Shown: piece by piece, positions 25,800 through 36,600 of the stretch
How the letters are laid out: each line of letters begins with the position of its first letter
Position numbering within the stretch: position 1 is the first letter of the stretch
Source: Lichenostomus cassidix
Taxonomy: Eukaryota > Chordata > Aves > Passeriformes > Meliphagidae
Direction of reading: 5' to 3'
Length of the DNA stretch: 64,000 bases
Assembly (NCBI GenBank): GCA_008360975.2
Contig: CM039188.1
Span: forward strand, 26,253,944 to 26,317,943
Notes under the pieces: model-generated
What the model was told of the DNA's origin: nothing
Databases searched by the model: none
The model's input: only the letters and a program-made list of their open reading frames with translations
Made by a program: the position numbers and the translations under genes

Positions 25800-25935
25800 A
25801 TTTTAGATAATGGTCATCGTATTTCATTGTCTCCTTAGAGACACTGTGAAAATTAATTAGCTAGTGTTTATAAAGGAGGACACTCAGATTCTGTTACTCT
25901 GACTAATTACTCTCTGAATACCTGTATTGATTTAT
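25800..25935. promoter_or_regulatory. Candidate conserved noncoding element
   Basis: Contains GTGAAAATTAATTAGCTAGT and TCTGACTAATTACTCTCTGA, i.e. two TAATTA-type homeodomain cores about 55 bases apart in otherwise unique DNA. Support is motif texture only. Confidence 0.22.
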
Positions 25936-28639
25936 AGCAGGAGTGCTCCCAGAATGGGATGATGTTTTGCAGGGAGAAGAGCATTAGTGTCTGGCCGGAA
26001 GTGCCCTGGTTTGACACATGCTCCTGGTTACCCAGCCAGCTCTGAGGACTATATTGACAAATACCTAATACACACATATGTCACCTTACCTTCTCCAGGC
26101 TCTGCAGGATGCATTTATTGCAATCATTATCTCTCATGGTTTGTTAGACCACATAAAACATGACTTAAGGGGGCAGTCCTCAGGTTTCTGAGGACAGAAC
26201 ATCGAGGAGACAGTATCTATTGTAGGCCAGTATATTTATGAGTGCGTGTGTTTGGGTGCATAGATAATGTTTGTACATGTCAGATCAGGAGAAACATTTC
26301 AATATGTGAATTTTTTTTCCTGATCTAACAAGTACAAACTTCAACTGGTGGTAAGAGCACCACTTTGTAATTGTATTTAATAAGGAAGTGGCCTGGAGCC
26401 AAGCATCTAGAGATCCCAGTACTGCTGTGTTTGGGAATGAAGCAGGTCTTGGTCAAAGCTCTGTGGTGCAGACACATCCTTTCCTTGTAGTCCCTCCTGG
26501 CAAGGGCTCTGGCAGCCACTGTGGCTGACAGGTATGACAGTTCCAGCTAGCTTTTCTCACTTAGAGAAACCAGGGCTTCAGGTAAAAACTAGGCCAGAAG
26601 AGCATGAGCTGAACAGAAAAATTTAATGACTGAACAACCACCAGGTTCAGTGGATCCCTGAGTTTAGCATGTAAATGGATTGTTCAGACAGCAGCAGCAG
26701 CTGAACTTGAGTAGCCCAGACTGCAAAATCCACACCAGCCCTGTGCAGAATTACCCTGTCCCAAGGCCAAGCTCCCACACTTTAGCTTGGTACAGACAAG
26801 CAGCTTCCCCTAGAAAAGGATGAAAACCATGCATTTGCACCAAGGGGCTGGGGAGCAAACAGCAGTCAGTGGTGTAAAGAGCTGTTAGCCCTGAAGATCC
26901 CCAGTTTCATGGCTTGCAGTGCCCCAGGTCACGGTGCAGACCAGAGTGTGTACAGAGCAAGAAGACCAGCTTATCTGTGCGACTCGTACTCCATTCTTTT
27001 CCTATAAACCAGAATCAGCTGAAGGAGAGTGTATCCCAGGCTAGGTATGTAGTGAAGGATAAGTATTTCTGCTTGCTATGACTCAGAAGCAAAGTAACAG
27101 CTTTGGTCTGGCAGAGGTGGAGCTGGGTATATGTTGAAGCCCAAGCATAATAAAGGTCTGGAGGCTATAAGTGGGGAAAACCATTCAGTCCTGACTTGGC
27201 AAAGCTCTTTAAAAAAAGAGCTCTTTGCCCCAAGCCACAGAGCCTCCCAAAGCTCAGTTGGTTCCCAGAATTCAGACACCAGTGTTCGTACAAGAAATGA
27301 ACACACACAGTTCATTTTAATAAGGATTGAATTGGCAGCTGCATGGAGTATTAGTTACAAGAACATAATAGATGCAGTAGAGGGAATCTTTAAGCCACTA
27401 AAAGTGACTACAGGGAATATCCTGTCACTCCTGGAGTCTTTTTCCTTTGGCTTCTTCCAGTCATGCAGCAGAAGTGTGCAATTCCAAGGGGGTGAACACA
27501 TGAATACCTTGTCAGTGGGACAGTGCTGCTCTTGAGGCTTTTACCACTTCCTAGACTGCATTAAGGGCTGTGCTTTGATGCAGCTTTTAAAGATACCTCT
27601 GCTTTTGTCAACCTTTTCCATGTCTCAGTATATTCTGGGTGTTGTTACCTTCCAGCACCGTGTGGTTTTTGTGTGACTCTGGCAATACTGCTTCATTTAA
27701 CAGTAATGTGGCATCATCTTGGTTTTGCAGCCTCAAGCGTCAGATGTTGTGATGACTCAGTTTCTGCAGGGACAGACAATGGTCACCATCGTGGAAGTTT
27801 GCTCCTGCAGAAATTCTGAGTGTCTCTATATATATATTTTCATGTTTTTTTCTTCTTCAAGCAGCCTGAAATCTTTGTGGATCCCTGACTAGGTGCAGTG
27901 ATGGTGTAGATGTGACTCAGTTCTAGTTTCTTTGGGACTTAATTGTTTTCATTTTTGGAGTAAGATGTATGTTGTAGAAGAAAGACCTTGGATGAGATAC
28001 TATTTCTGTGAAGCTGCACACAGAAGCTTTCCTGAAACCACATCAAATCTATTTAGGGCATGCTGGTGATGGTGTGCAAATGAGAAAACTTAAGGTTGGA
28101 AAGGTTAAGACCATGGCATCAGAGGAAGAACTTAAAAACTAAAAGTTTCAGCCCATTTGGCAGTATGTAATAGAAGAAAGTTACTGATTCTCCAGATTTG
28201 GCCACTAAGTACAGCTGTTCATGTACTGCTGCAGCAAAGTGTCTTCATCTGAAGCAGTCCCCTGCGTTGCCTGGATAAATCACTGGGGGTTAAACCACAA
28301 CAAAATATCCTCGTCACTAAGTCTGCAGATCTGGAGGGGAAAGAAGTGAGGGATAGAAACAATGGATGTTTTTTGCTGGTTGCCAAGATTTATAATGATG
28401 ATTACGATGATGATGAGTAGCTGAAGGAATGCTGCTCACATTGTAAACCACTGATCTCCTGACGCTCATCAGCAGAATTTCAGCTCTCAGATATTTTAGT
28501 GTGGGGTGTTTTCTGTCGTTATCCAAGTGGTTTATTTAATACAGCTGCAGCCAAATCCCCAGCATGGTGGCTTCCAGCTGCAGAGCCTGTGAACCCCCTC
28601 CCCAGGCCCCCCTGAGCGGCTGCTGTGCTGAGAGCCCAG
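25936..28639. other. Unique noncoding DNA
   Basis: The only open frame longer than 130 codons is at 27131-27535 plus; it has no recognisable domain and no good splice or promoter context. A short TATA run lies at 27825-27838 and a GAT-type run at 28394-28417. Confidence 0.5.
28394..28417. repeat. (GAT)n-type imperfect microsatellite
   Basis: AATGATGATTACGATGATGATGAG-type sequence: six imperfect copies of GAT/ATG. Noncoding in context. Confidence 0.8.
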
Positions 28640-28870
28640 CACAGAGAGGAGAAGAGGCGGATGTCGCCAAGCAACATATCTTGTTTATCTTTTATTTATT
28701 GCAGGTATTTATACAGGGCAGGTCTCTCTGCTCCCGGCTCACAACTTTGTACCAGTGGCGGCTGCCGCTTGCCAGGCAGAGGAAGGAGGAAGGCAAGGGA
28801 AGGGGCATGAATAATGCAGCGCAACATATTTATCGACATTGTCAAGTTGAGCCTCAGATCAAGTTTAGTG
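28640..28870. promoter_or_regulatory. Candidate conserved noncoding element with duplicated GCAACATAT
   Basis: Two AT-rich cores, one with CATATCTTGTTTATCTTTTA and TTTATTGCAGGTATTTATAC, the other with CATGAATAATGCAGCGCAAC and ATATTTATCGACATTGTCAA, flank a GC-rich centre. The 9-mer GCAACATAT occurs at 28671-28679 and again at 28821-28829. GATA-like (TTATCT, TTATCG), forkhead-like (TTGTTTAT) and SOX-like (ACATTGTCA) words are present. A perfect 8-bp stem (CTGTGCTG/CAGCACAG, 28623-28644) sits just upstream. The pattern resembles an enhancer, but that is inference. Confidence 0.33.
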
Positions 28871-29403
28871 GGTAAAGAAGAGGCTTTGAATTCCTGCCGT
28901 ACTACACATTAAGATTCAGATAACTTGATTTCGTGAAATAAGTGAGTCCAAGAGGCTGAAACACAGGAATGCTGTGTACAAAATGCACCTAGTTTTTTTC
29001 TTTCCTTTTTTTCCCCCCTGCTTCTTGTGTCACTAGTGTGGGATTTGATGTTGGGTGTAAATTGCCTGAAAAAGATTAGCTGGCCGTGGACACGCTTCTC
29101 CTTTCTCCACTGCACACCTCTCCCACCCTGCAGAAGTGCTGCTGTGTGTGCTGAAAGCTTGTCCCTGTGCCTTCCAAATCCTCATGTAAATGTTGGCATT
29201 CTTTGATATGTACCATCATTTGTAATTGTCAAGGCCAAAGTAATAAACTGTTCCAATAAGTTCCTGTATGGTACAGTGCAGCTCTTGGAAATGGCCATCG
29301 TGCAGTCCTGCCTGCATCCCTGTGCTCACAGCAGCCTGGGCTTCCCTCACTGCCCCAGTCAGCTGCAGGAATGGTACAGACTGCTTAGGCTTAGAGAACG
29401 GTG

Positions 29404-29438
29404 ATTTATGTATTTATTTATCTATCTATTATTTATTT
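29404..29438. repeat. (TTTA)/(TCTA) compound microsatellite
   Basis: About 35 bases of tetranucleotide repeat, TTTA units around three TCTA-type units. Possibly length-variable. Confidence 0.85.
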
Positions 29439-30431
29439 GAACACTGGACTAGGCCTCAAGAGTTATGTTCTGTCACAAACTACTCCAGTTGTTTTGAACG
29501 TGTCATTAGGGCTGGGATTTCCTTAAAGCAGGTGGCAGCAGTTCAACTTTTCTGCTGTTTGAAAAGAATGACAGCAAGTCATGAAGAACATCAAGGGGTG
29601 GAGAGGAAAGAAGTGAAGAGCAAGTTAAATTAGCACTGAGTACTTCAGAACCCCCCACCCTTCATGTTCCTATTTTCATCCCTATGTGACATTTCCTTAC
29701 AGCGCAGAGAGCCCTGAAACATAAACCATCTTAGCTGCAGTGACTTTGCAGCACTGTGGACACAAATAACTTATTTCAGCAAAAATGTGGTATATTTTTA
29801 TATACATCAGAGTGAGTGTAATCTCATTTTAATCTGAGTTGCCAATTACGTAAACTGCCCTTGTGTTTTGAGTCCTGGACACAAACATCCCTATGCCCCA
29901 GCTTTTGACGTTACACCTTGGTTTGTCCCCTTCATTTGGGGAGGCAGGTGCTAGTCCTGGGCTCTGGGGTTAGGAATTCATCTGCAGCTGCTTGCCCACA
30001 GGTAGTCAGACATTCCTTAAGACAAAGTTCAGGGGACATTTATTGATTGATACTACTTTTGGCTGCAAATTGTAATTGCAGATGAAAAAAGCCCAACAAA
30101 ACTAGTAAAGGTAGGTAGAAGGTAGACTGGCCCGTGCGTGGTGTGAAGTATTTACTGGCTTATAGCCTCTGGTTTTTAAATGTCTGTGCAAGGACACCCT
30201 GTTGTGTGTATGTGTGTGTGAAATTAAAATGGGATTGTTACTCAGCCTGCATTTTAAGTGCTTAACCTCTCCATTTTGAAGACATCCTTCTGCTTTGTGG
30301 GAAAGCTCATACTCTTTAAATTGTATTTTTTATTGGGGGTGGGGGAAAGAAGTCCACAGGGAGTTTCGTGGATAGTTCACACTGTCAATTTAGCATTTCT
30401 GCACACTGGAAAAACTTAAGTCTTCACAGTC

Positions 30432-30447
30432 AAAAAAAAAAAAAAAA
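30432..30447. repeat. Poly-A run (16)
   Basis: Uninterrupted A16 without a polyadenylation signal or a recognisable retrocopy upstream. Confidence 0.9.
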
Positions 30448-31504
30448 GCCCCTGAAGAAATTATCTTAATTCTAAGCAATTTTTTTATTTAAATGTGAAG
30501 GGTCTGGGATTTTTTTTTTTTTAATTCAAACAAATAAATATTTTCCATAAAGCAAGCGTAATTTCACTCTGTCTACAGCACACGAGGGAAAGAAATTATT
30601 ACTTGACCCCAGGACAACATGATGCTCTTTTATTCTCCGTTGTCTGGTTGTGGTGCAGGAATGTTCAGTCTGCAGTCAGAACTGGCAGATGCACAACTTT
30701 TCTTTGTAAAACTGACTTCATTATTCCTGCTTTAGGGGTGGGCTGGCCGAAGATGTTTGGGATGCTGACAGTTTCTGGCCTTCCTGTTGAATCATCCATA
30801 TATTTGGCCTGGACTGAACAAGCAGTAGCATCACTAAGCTCAGATCCGGGGTCTTGGGAATCAGGGAGCAGCTAGCATGTTTTAACCATGGCTTTTTAGC
30901 ACTAGTTCTCATTACCTCAGCGTTATCATGGTTTTACTCCACCCTGTCCCTCAGTGTTGTTTTGACAACTGCTGAGACTACAGACTTTTTGGACCAGGGT
31001 CATCTTCTCACGTCACATGCAAAGAGTAGAGCAGAGGTGGTTTTAACTGCAGCTTTACATAGCACTATCACATTACAAATAACTATGATCTAATGTTATA
31101 TATCACCCTAGAGCTAAAAATCCCAGCCGCCCACCAGTACTTAGCTATATTTTACTCCTGATGGCTTGTGCAGTGCTGCATCTCCTGCTTGTATCACTCT
31201 AATGACTGTCTTCCCTTATTTACCTTCTCAGATGCCCTAGTCTGAAGTGATTCCCTTAAGTTTAAGACAAAGACACTGGGGACAAAAATGATGTGTGATT
31301 ATGTAATTAAAGCTTGTATTAATTTATGCGAGGTAGTCTGAGCAGCCCAAACTTCAACATTTCTGTTGGAGTTTTTGGACCAATCTTCCTGTTTGTCTAG
31401 TAGGAAAGACTTCTTTTTCATCATTTTCCAAAGTGAAATTTCTTTGTTTTCTTAATAGAAAATGCCAGTTCCACTATGCCCCAAAATGATACTTCTGTTT
31501 CCTT

Positions 31505-31576
31505 TGCAACCACCCGTGGGGTTTGAACCACAGACCTACAGCACTGTAACAGAGGTCTCTATCATGTGCTAATTAA
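31505..31576 (-). mobile_element. tRNA-derived SINE head or tRNA pseudogene
   Basis: On the minus strand the sequence reads TTAGCACATGATAGAG (compare the tRNA A-box region TAGCTCAGTGGTAGAG, with one base missing) and, about 30 bases later, GTGGTTCAAACCCCAC, a B-box/T-arm-like block matching GGTTCRANNCC. The spacing is right for a tRNA-type RNA polymerase III promoter. The T-arm can form a 4-bp stem, but the two sides of the acceptor stem do not pair. It is therefore not a working tRNA; a decayed SINE head is the likeliest reading, a tRNA pseudogene the alternative. The family could not be named, and no second copy was seen in this window. Confidence 0.45.
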
Positions 31577-32479
31577 AGGGATTCAAACCAAAGTCAGACA
31601 GAAGGGGAAACATCTTGGGGCCAGGTGTTAAAAAGGGGGTTTGATTCAGGGGCACATCAGATCCCCTCCCAGGCAACCCCAGATGATCAGACTGTTGCTG
31701 GTCTTCCCTGTTTGCTGCCTGTCCCTTTCCAAGTCTTATTTGGAAACTTGCCCTTCCCCGTGCTGTGGGACTGTCTTTCTCCCTCTCTCTGCTGTTATTC
31801 ATCCCTCTAATTGTGTAAAACATTTTGGGCTGCAGTTTCCACGAAGGATGCTATGCAGACTAAAGTTGGTGCTGTGAATGTGAAATTGTGATCTGTAATT
31901 TGTATTTTCTTCGCTGTATAACTCAAGTTTATTAAATAAGGATGTGGCTGGATGTAGTTCTTAATATCAAGTAGACAACGCAATTTGGTTTTACCATTTC
32001 CTTTTGTTGATCCCTCTTTATTACTTTCTATCTCACTTAGAAGCACAGAACATTTGAATTGTGGCTTTGTGAGCATCGTAACCACGGGTCAGAGGTGCAG
32101 GAGATGGAGAGGAGGTCAGCAGGAGTGACTTGAGTGTCTGTGACTCAAAGTGACCAGCAGACTCTATGGGAAGAGTTTCGTTTCTGTGAATCTCATCAGT
32201 CTGTTTATTTTATTTTACCTTCCTAGTATTTGATTATTGCTAATACTTAGAAATCCTGCGCTTAGGAATCATGTTGACTTGGGATCTAAAGTACTGAACA
32301 GCTCATTACTATAGCAAAGCTCAACTCCTTTGTGTCTTGCGACACGTCTGCAGCTCAATGACCTGGTTGGTGGCCCTAGTAAGGCCTCTGAGCCTACCTT
32401 TTTGTTAGAATAGAGCGAAAAAGAAAAAACGGGTAAAAAAGGCATTAAAATTAAAGTCTCATGACTCTAATGAAAAGGT
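31577..32479. other. Unique noncoding DNA
   Basis: No gene or further repeat recognised. Frames at 31569-31823 and 31807-32085 (minus) are unremarkable. Confidence 0.5.
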
Positions 32480-32700
32480 TATTTCCCCTTCTCTCTCAAG
32501 TTAAGTTCTGTGCAATTGCAGCTCACTTTGTCCTGTCCATCTTGTAGTCTCATTAGCTGCTGGGCCACAGAGGAATTGAGGAGAGAGAGCTGGGGGTTTT
32601 ATCTGCATGCCGTACCAGCGTGGAAGATTCAATGAGATGATGGCTTGTCATTTTTTATTAATGAGTTGGAGCCTAATTCATTATAGATGTGTGGAATGAG
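32480..32700. promoter_or_regulatory. Candidate conserved noncoding element
   Basis: The core near 32648-32690 (TTTTTTATTAATGAGTTGGA, then GCCTAATTCATTATAG) has three homeodomain-type ATTA/TAAT cores. Upstream, CTCATTAGCTGCTGGG adds another. Support is motif texture only. Confidence 0.28.
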
Positions 32701-33100
32701 CTCGGTGTGGCTGCAGGGGGAGGGGAGGGACTCTGCCAATGAAGAGGTACCCCCAGTGTGGGTCTTCTCCTGTTTAGCCCCAAGCAAAGTGGCTGATCAG
32801 TGCTGCTCTGGCATTGTGCTGCACAGTGCTGAGTGAGCACACGGCTCTGCTTTCCCACCACCCAAACCCACAGGTTCCAGCATATGACAAGTGGCCCCAC
32901 AGGAGAAACGAGTATTTAGTGATGCTCAACAATACTGTCACTCAGGGCCTGATCTTCTGGCAGGTTGGTGGCTGAGCAAGTCTTCCAGAGTTCCTGTTTG
33001 AGCGATAGGTTGGCATGGTGGATTAAATCATGTTCTCGCAAATGGTTGCAAATACCTGTGTGTCCTTCAGTTCTTCCTTGCATGCTGGTGGTGTGAGTCA
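32701..33100. other. Unique noncoding DNA
   Basis: Moderately GC-rich, without CpG enrichment, exon signals or repeats. Confidence 0.5.
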
Positions 33101-33158
33101 CATGTATGTGTGATATGTGTGCATATAAATACACACATACATACACACGTGTACATGC
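33101..33158. repeat. TG/CA microsatellite forming an imperfect inverted repeat
   Basis: A TG-rich arm (CATGTATGTGTGATATGTGT) is followed by a short AT centre (GCATATAAAT) and a CA-rich arm (ACACACATACATACACAC). The two arms are roughly complementary, so the DNA or RNA could fold back over about 20 bp. Confidence 0.75.
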
Positions 33159-33567
33159 AAAAAGAAAAGTTAAATATGTATTTTTATTAAAACCCATGTG
33201 GTCAGAAGAAACCATTTGTGTTCAGAAGGAGGTGTGTCAAGTGCTGGGGAGGTTGATAGGAGCTGACCCTCTTGCCCTGGGCAAATCTAAATTCCCTTGA
33301 GTAGAAGTGGTGACTCATACTCTGAGGACCCCCCAGCCACACCACCAGAGGAAGCCCCTCTTGGTGGGCACAGGCAGAGGCTGGGTTGTGCCCTGCAGCT
33401 GCTGCCCTTTGCTGGCTGCTCCCAGCTCTGGCCACATGGGCAGGCTGTGCCTACAGTGAGCCTCTCCCTCACTGATCACACACGCCTCTGTGAGATGCTT
33501 CCTTGGGGGGAAGGAATTTGGATAGCAAGAGCTGTTGAATGTTGGAAAACAGGATTAAATACTTAAG

Positions 33568-33611
33568 GAGTATTTAAGCCCAGTTTAAAGAGTGTTTAAG
33601 CCAGCTTTAAA
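33568..33611 (+). repeat. 22-bp tandem duplication
   Basis: Copy 1 (33568-33589, GAGTATTTAAGCCCAGTTTA plus AA) is followed directly by copy 2 (33590-33611, GAGTGTTTAAGCCAGCTTTA plus AA). A partial third unit (AGCCCAGC) may follow. Copies differ at three positions. Confidence 0.8.
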
Positions 33612-36600
33612 AGCCCAGCATAGGTTCTTCTCCTTGCACAAACTTAATTGATTCCATTTTTGGTGCTTCTGTTGCTAGAAGTCCTGAAAAGCTGCAAGAG
33701 GGGCTCCTCTCTCACACTTTTTGTGCCATTTCTATGGATCAAAGAAGTGCAAGTAAATATCCTGGCTTTTGGAAGTGTCTGTGACAATAATCTGGCCATT
33801 TGGAGAGTCATAAATTTGTAGCTAGAGGCATAATAGGCATCATTTAGCTTGCCTGTTACATTTTGTTTATTATGTGTTTAAATTCGTAAGTTCTGTGCTC
33901 TTTTCAGAAATAGGTGACCATTCAGCATTAATCTTGGTGCAGGCTGTCAGAGTCATGCAGTTGCAGTTGTCTCTTCATAATCTGTAGTGAAGGTCATGCA
34001 GATGGAAGTTATCTGGTTGCTCTTTGTACATAGAAAAGTGTAAATTCTGTGTGTTTGGGAGCAGTCTCCCACTGGAAAGGTGTGGTGTGTCCCCCTGTGC
34101 CATGCTGGTTCACCCACGGGCATGCAGGTTTCTTCTCTACATCAAAACACTGACACTGAATGAGGAAATATTCCTGAGCATCTTGGAGGATCGTTAATTT
34201 AATAGCTCTTGTTGAATAAGGGAAATTTTTCCTGCTTTGCATTTACACTTGCCCTCAGATAAATTCTGGCTGAGGTTACGTTCTGGTGATCTGCAAAGGA
34301 CAGAACATGCTGTTTTCCAGTCTTGTTATTTATAATCATGCAGTGTGGTTCAAATATTTTAGAGGTAGCTGCACAACTGAGCACACATGGAAATAAAGAT
34401 GTGCTGCTCCTGTCTTTGGTGAGAGCTTTCTTTCCCAACATTTTTTCAGGACCCACAAGTATTTTGAAATGGTTGGGTGTACTATGTAGAAACTTAAATA
34501 AAAACTCAGGGTACTGTTTGTTATTCTCTGTTTGCAAGAAAAATAAAAGATCAAACTGTCCTTGCAGTAGAAGTACAGGCTTGAAAGGGTTAATGCAACA
34601 AACAGACCTAAAGGAATCTTTTCTCCTTGTAAAATATGCAGCTGTAGTGACAGCAGTATTCCCAGAGTCAAGTTATCTTTTACATTAGTGAATGTTGTTC
34701 CTAAAGCTTTAGCTGGGGTAATAAATGATTCATGGTAACCACACCTTTGTGCACAGCCGTCCACTTGATGTTCAGTCCATATGCAACTTCAAGAAGCCTT
34801 GTGCAGGAGCTCCACAGCTCCAGTTCTGCAGCTTTCTCTCAGGAACTGTGACAGGGAGAAAGGCATTTGAGTAACAAATGGTAAGTCGAAGGGAAAGGTT
34901 TCTCTTCTGCCTCTTAAAGTGTAAATTAGCAGTGTTTGTTTGTGCATTCTGTGCAACCTAAGTTTGATGCATGTTCCTAGGAGTTTGGATGTGGAGAGGA
35001 GGCAGCTGAGTCTATTCTCTTCGGCAAAAAGGAAAATAGGAACTTTAAAAGTTCTGTGTATCAGTTCTCCAAGCACATCCCCAACATACAACTAATGAGA
35101 CCTCCCAGTGCATTGGTGCTGCAAGACCCCCTTGCAGAGGAGCTCCAAGTCAGATGACATTCAGAGGTGGGCTGGAGAGCAGGTCTCCCATTCCCTGACT
35201 TTCTGCTGATGCTGTTAAACGTCCAAGACTCTAGGCTCCTTTCAGACTCTTTGTATCTGTATGCAGCAGTGGACCCAGGCTTCTTCTCTTAGGAGAAGGT
35301 GGCTGACCAAGCAGGAATCTCAGCTCTGGGTTTTTGAAAGCCAAGGCTCAGTCCCTACCACCTCTGTCGTTTGTCTTGCTGGGTTAGTAATTTGATAATT
35401 AATTGTGTTTCTTGATAGGACATGTTAGATGTGTTAGCTTGACCTGACCCAAAAGCACAACGGTCTATGATAAACCAGATATAAGCCACTGGCATAGTTA
35501 TAGATACACATCCAGTGAGTTCTTCATCTGATCATGAGGATGGATTTCTAAAACGGTTGGGAAAATTGCTTTTGGAAGACTCTGTCCACAAATAAGAGGG
35601 AACTAACAAAAAGTTACACATACAAGAGATGGATCCTATCTTTACTCTTCCTGGTTGCATTCATGTGGCTGAATAGATCAGGGCAGGACATTTTCTCTGG
35701 TCCTGCAGTCCAATTTAACAACACCGCCCATGTCCACACAGCTACATTGCTTTCCTCCCCAAAGCAAAATGGGCTTGTCTGCACCACATCCTGGAAACAG
35801 TCCCAGGCCAGTGTTCTCCTCCCAGATGTGCCCATTGCCTCCTGGCAGAGCACAGGAAGGTGGTTCCACTCAGTCAAACAGAGGACCCAGTAGTTCCCTG
35901 GTGGGGCTGTAGCTTCACCAATTCTGCTCCAGTGGAAATGACTGAGAAGGTAATCGCTAGATTTTGAGACCCTGTGATTACTAAAGATAGATTTGTCCAA
36001 GCAGCAGGACATGTGCAAAGTTTTAAAAAATCTCAAAGAGTCTTCCTGTTGGGAGAAACAAAGTAGGCACAAGGTTGACCCAGTTAGAGAATGGATATTG
36101 TTAACAGACCATCATGTCAGGGCACAGGACAATGATTTATAACACTCATTTGTGTTCTGAGATCTAGTGAGAAGTGAGTGGAAAGGAGATATCAAAAAGC
36201 AGTGTTGGACTAGCCTGAGAAGTTTTTGAGCAGTTCAGAGAAGAGCCTAGAATTAATAAGGACAGCAGACATTCAAGAATGACAAAAAGTAATGAAGGAA
36301 ATTTGTCCCATGTAGTTTAGTTTTCTCTTCAAAAAGATGTGGGGGAGGTTTTGGGTTTTAATCTTGAGTTGACTTCCAAACGGGTAGTCTGTGTGTCATT
36401 CCCTCATGACTGTCCCCTGCATGAGCAGGAAACGTGCCAAGTGTGCAGTTGACTTTCCCAGAGCTACGTTTCAGAGTGCCACACTCTCCAGAGCAGTGTA
36501 ATGTATTGGGGGCCTGTGTTTTATGTATCTGTCTCTCCAGCAGTTCATGAATAGTAAGCACAGTGGGTTTTACAAGGACAGATATGGAATGGCCTCCATT

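Larger units (their letters stand above)
28871..31504. other. Unique noncoding DNA with simple repeats
   Basis: No gene recognised. A TTTA/TCTA microsatellite lies at 29404-29438, an A16 run at 30432-30447 and a T13 run at 30510-30522. The A run has no AATAAA just upstream, so it does not mark a retroposed mRNA. Confidence 0.5.

Noticed and set aside
26338..26362. GGTGGTAAGAGCACCACTTT resembling a tRNA/MIR A-box
   Set aside because: No B-box at the proper distance and no MIR core downstream.
27131..27535. Open frame of 134 codons (plus strand)
   Set aside because: Somewhat protein-like in composition but without domain, upstream signals or splice junctions; not enough to call a gene.
34336..34764. 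Open frame of 142 codons with hydrophobic stretches (minus strand)
   Set aside because: Hydrophobic composition follows AT-rich DNA. No membrane-protein family recognised, and overlapping frames exist on both strands.
34844..34880. Micro-exon between CTCTCAG and ATG|GTAAGT
   Set aside because: Very short with a non-consensus base context at the donor; nothing beyond the two sites supports it.
35614..36072. Open frame of 152 codons (minus strand)
   Set aside because: No domain, several opposing frames on the other strand, and no splice or promoter signals.
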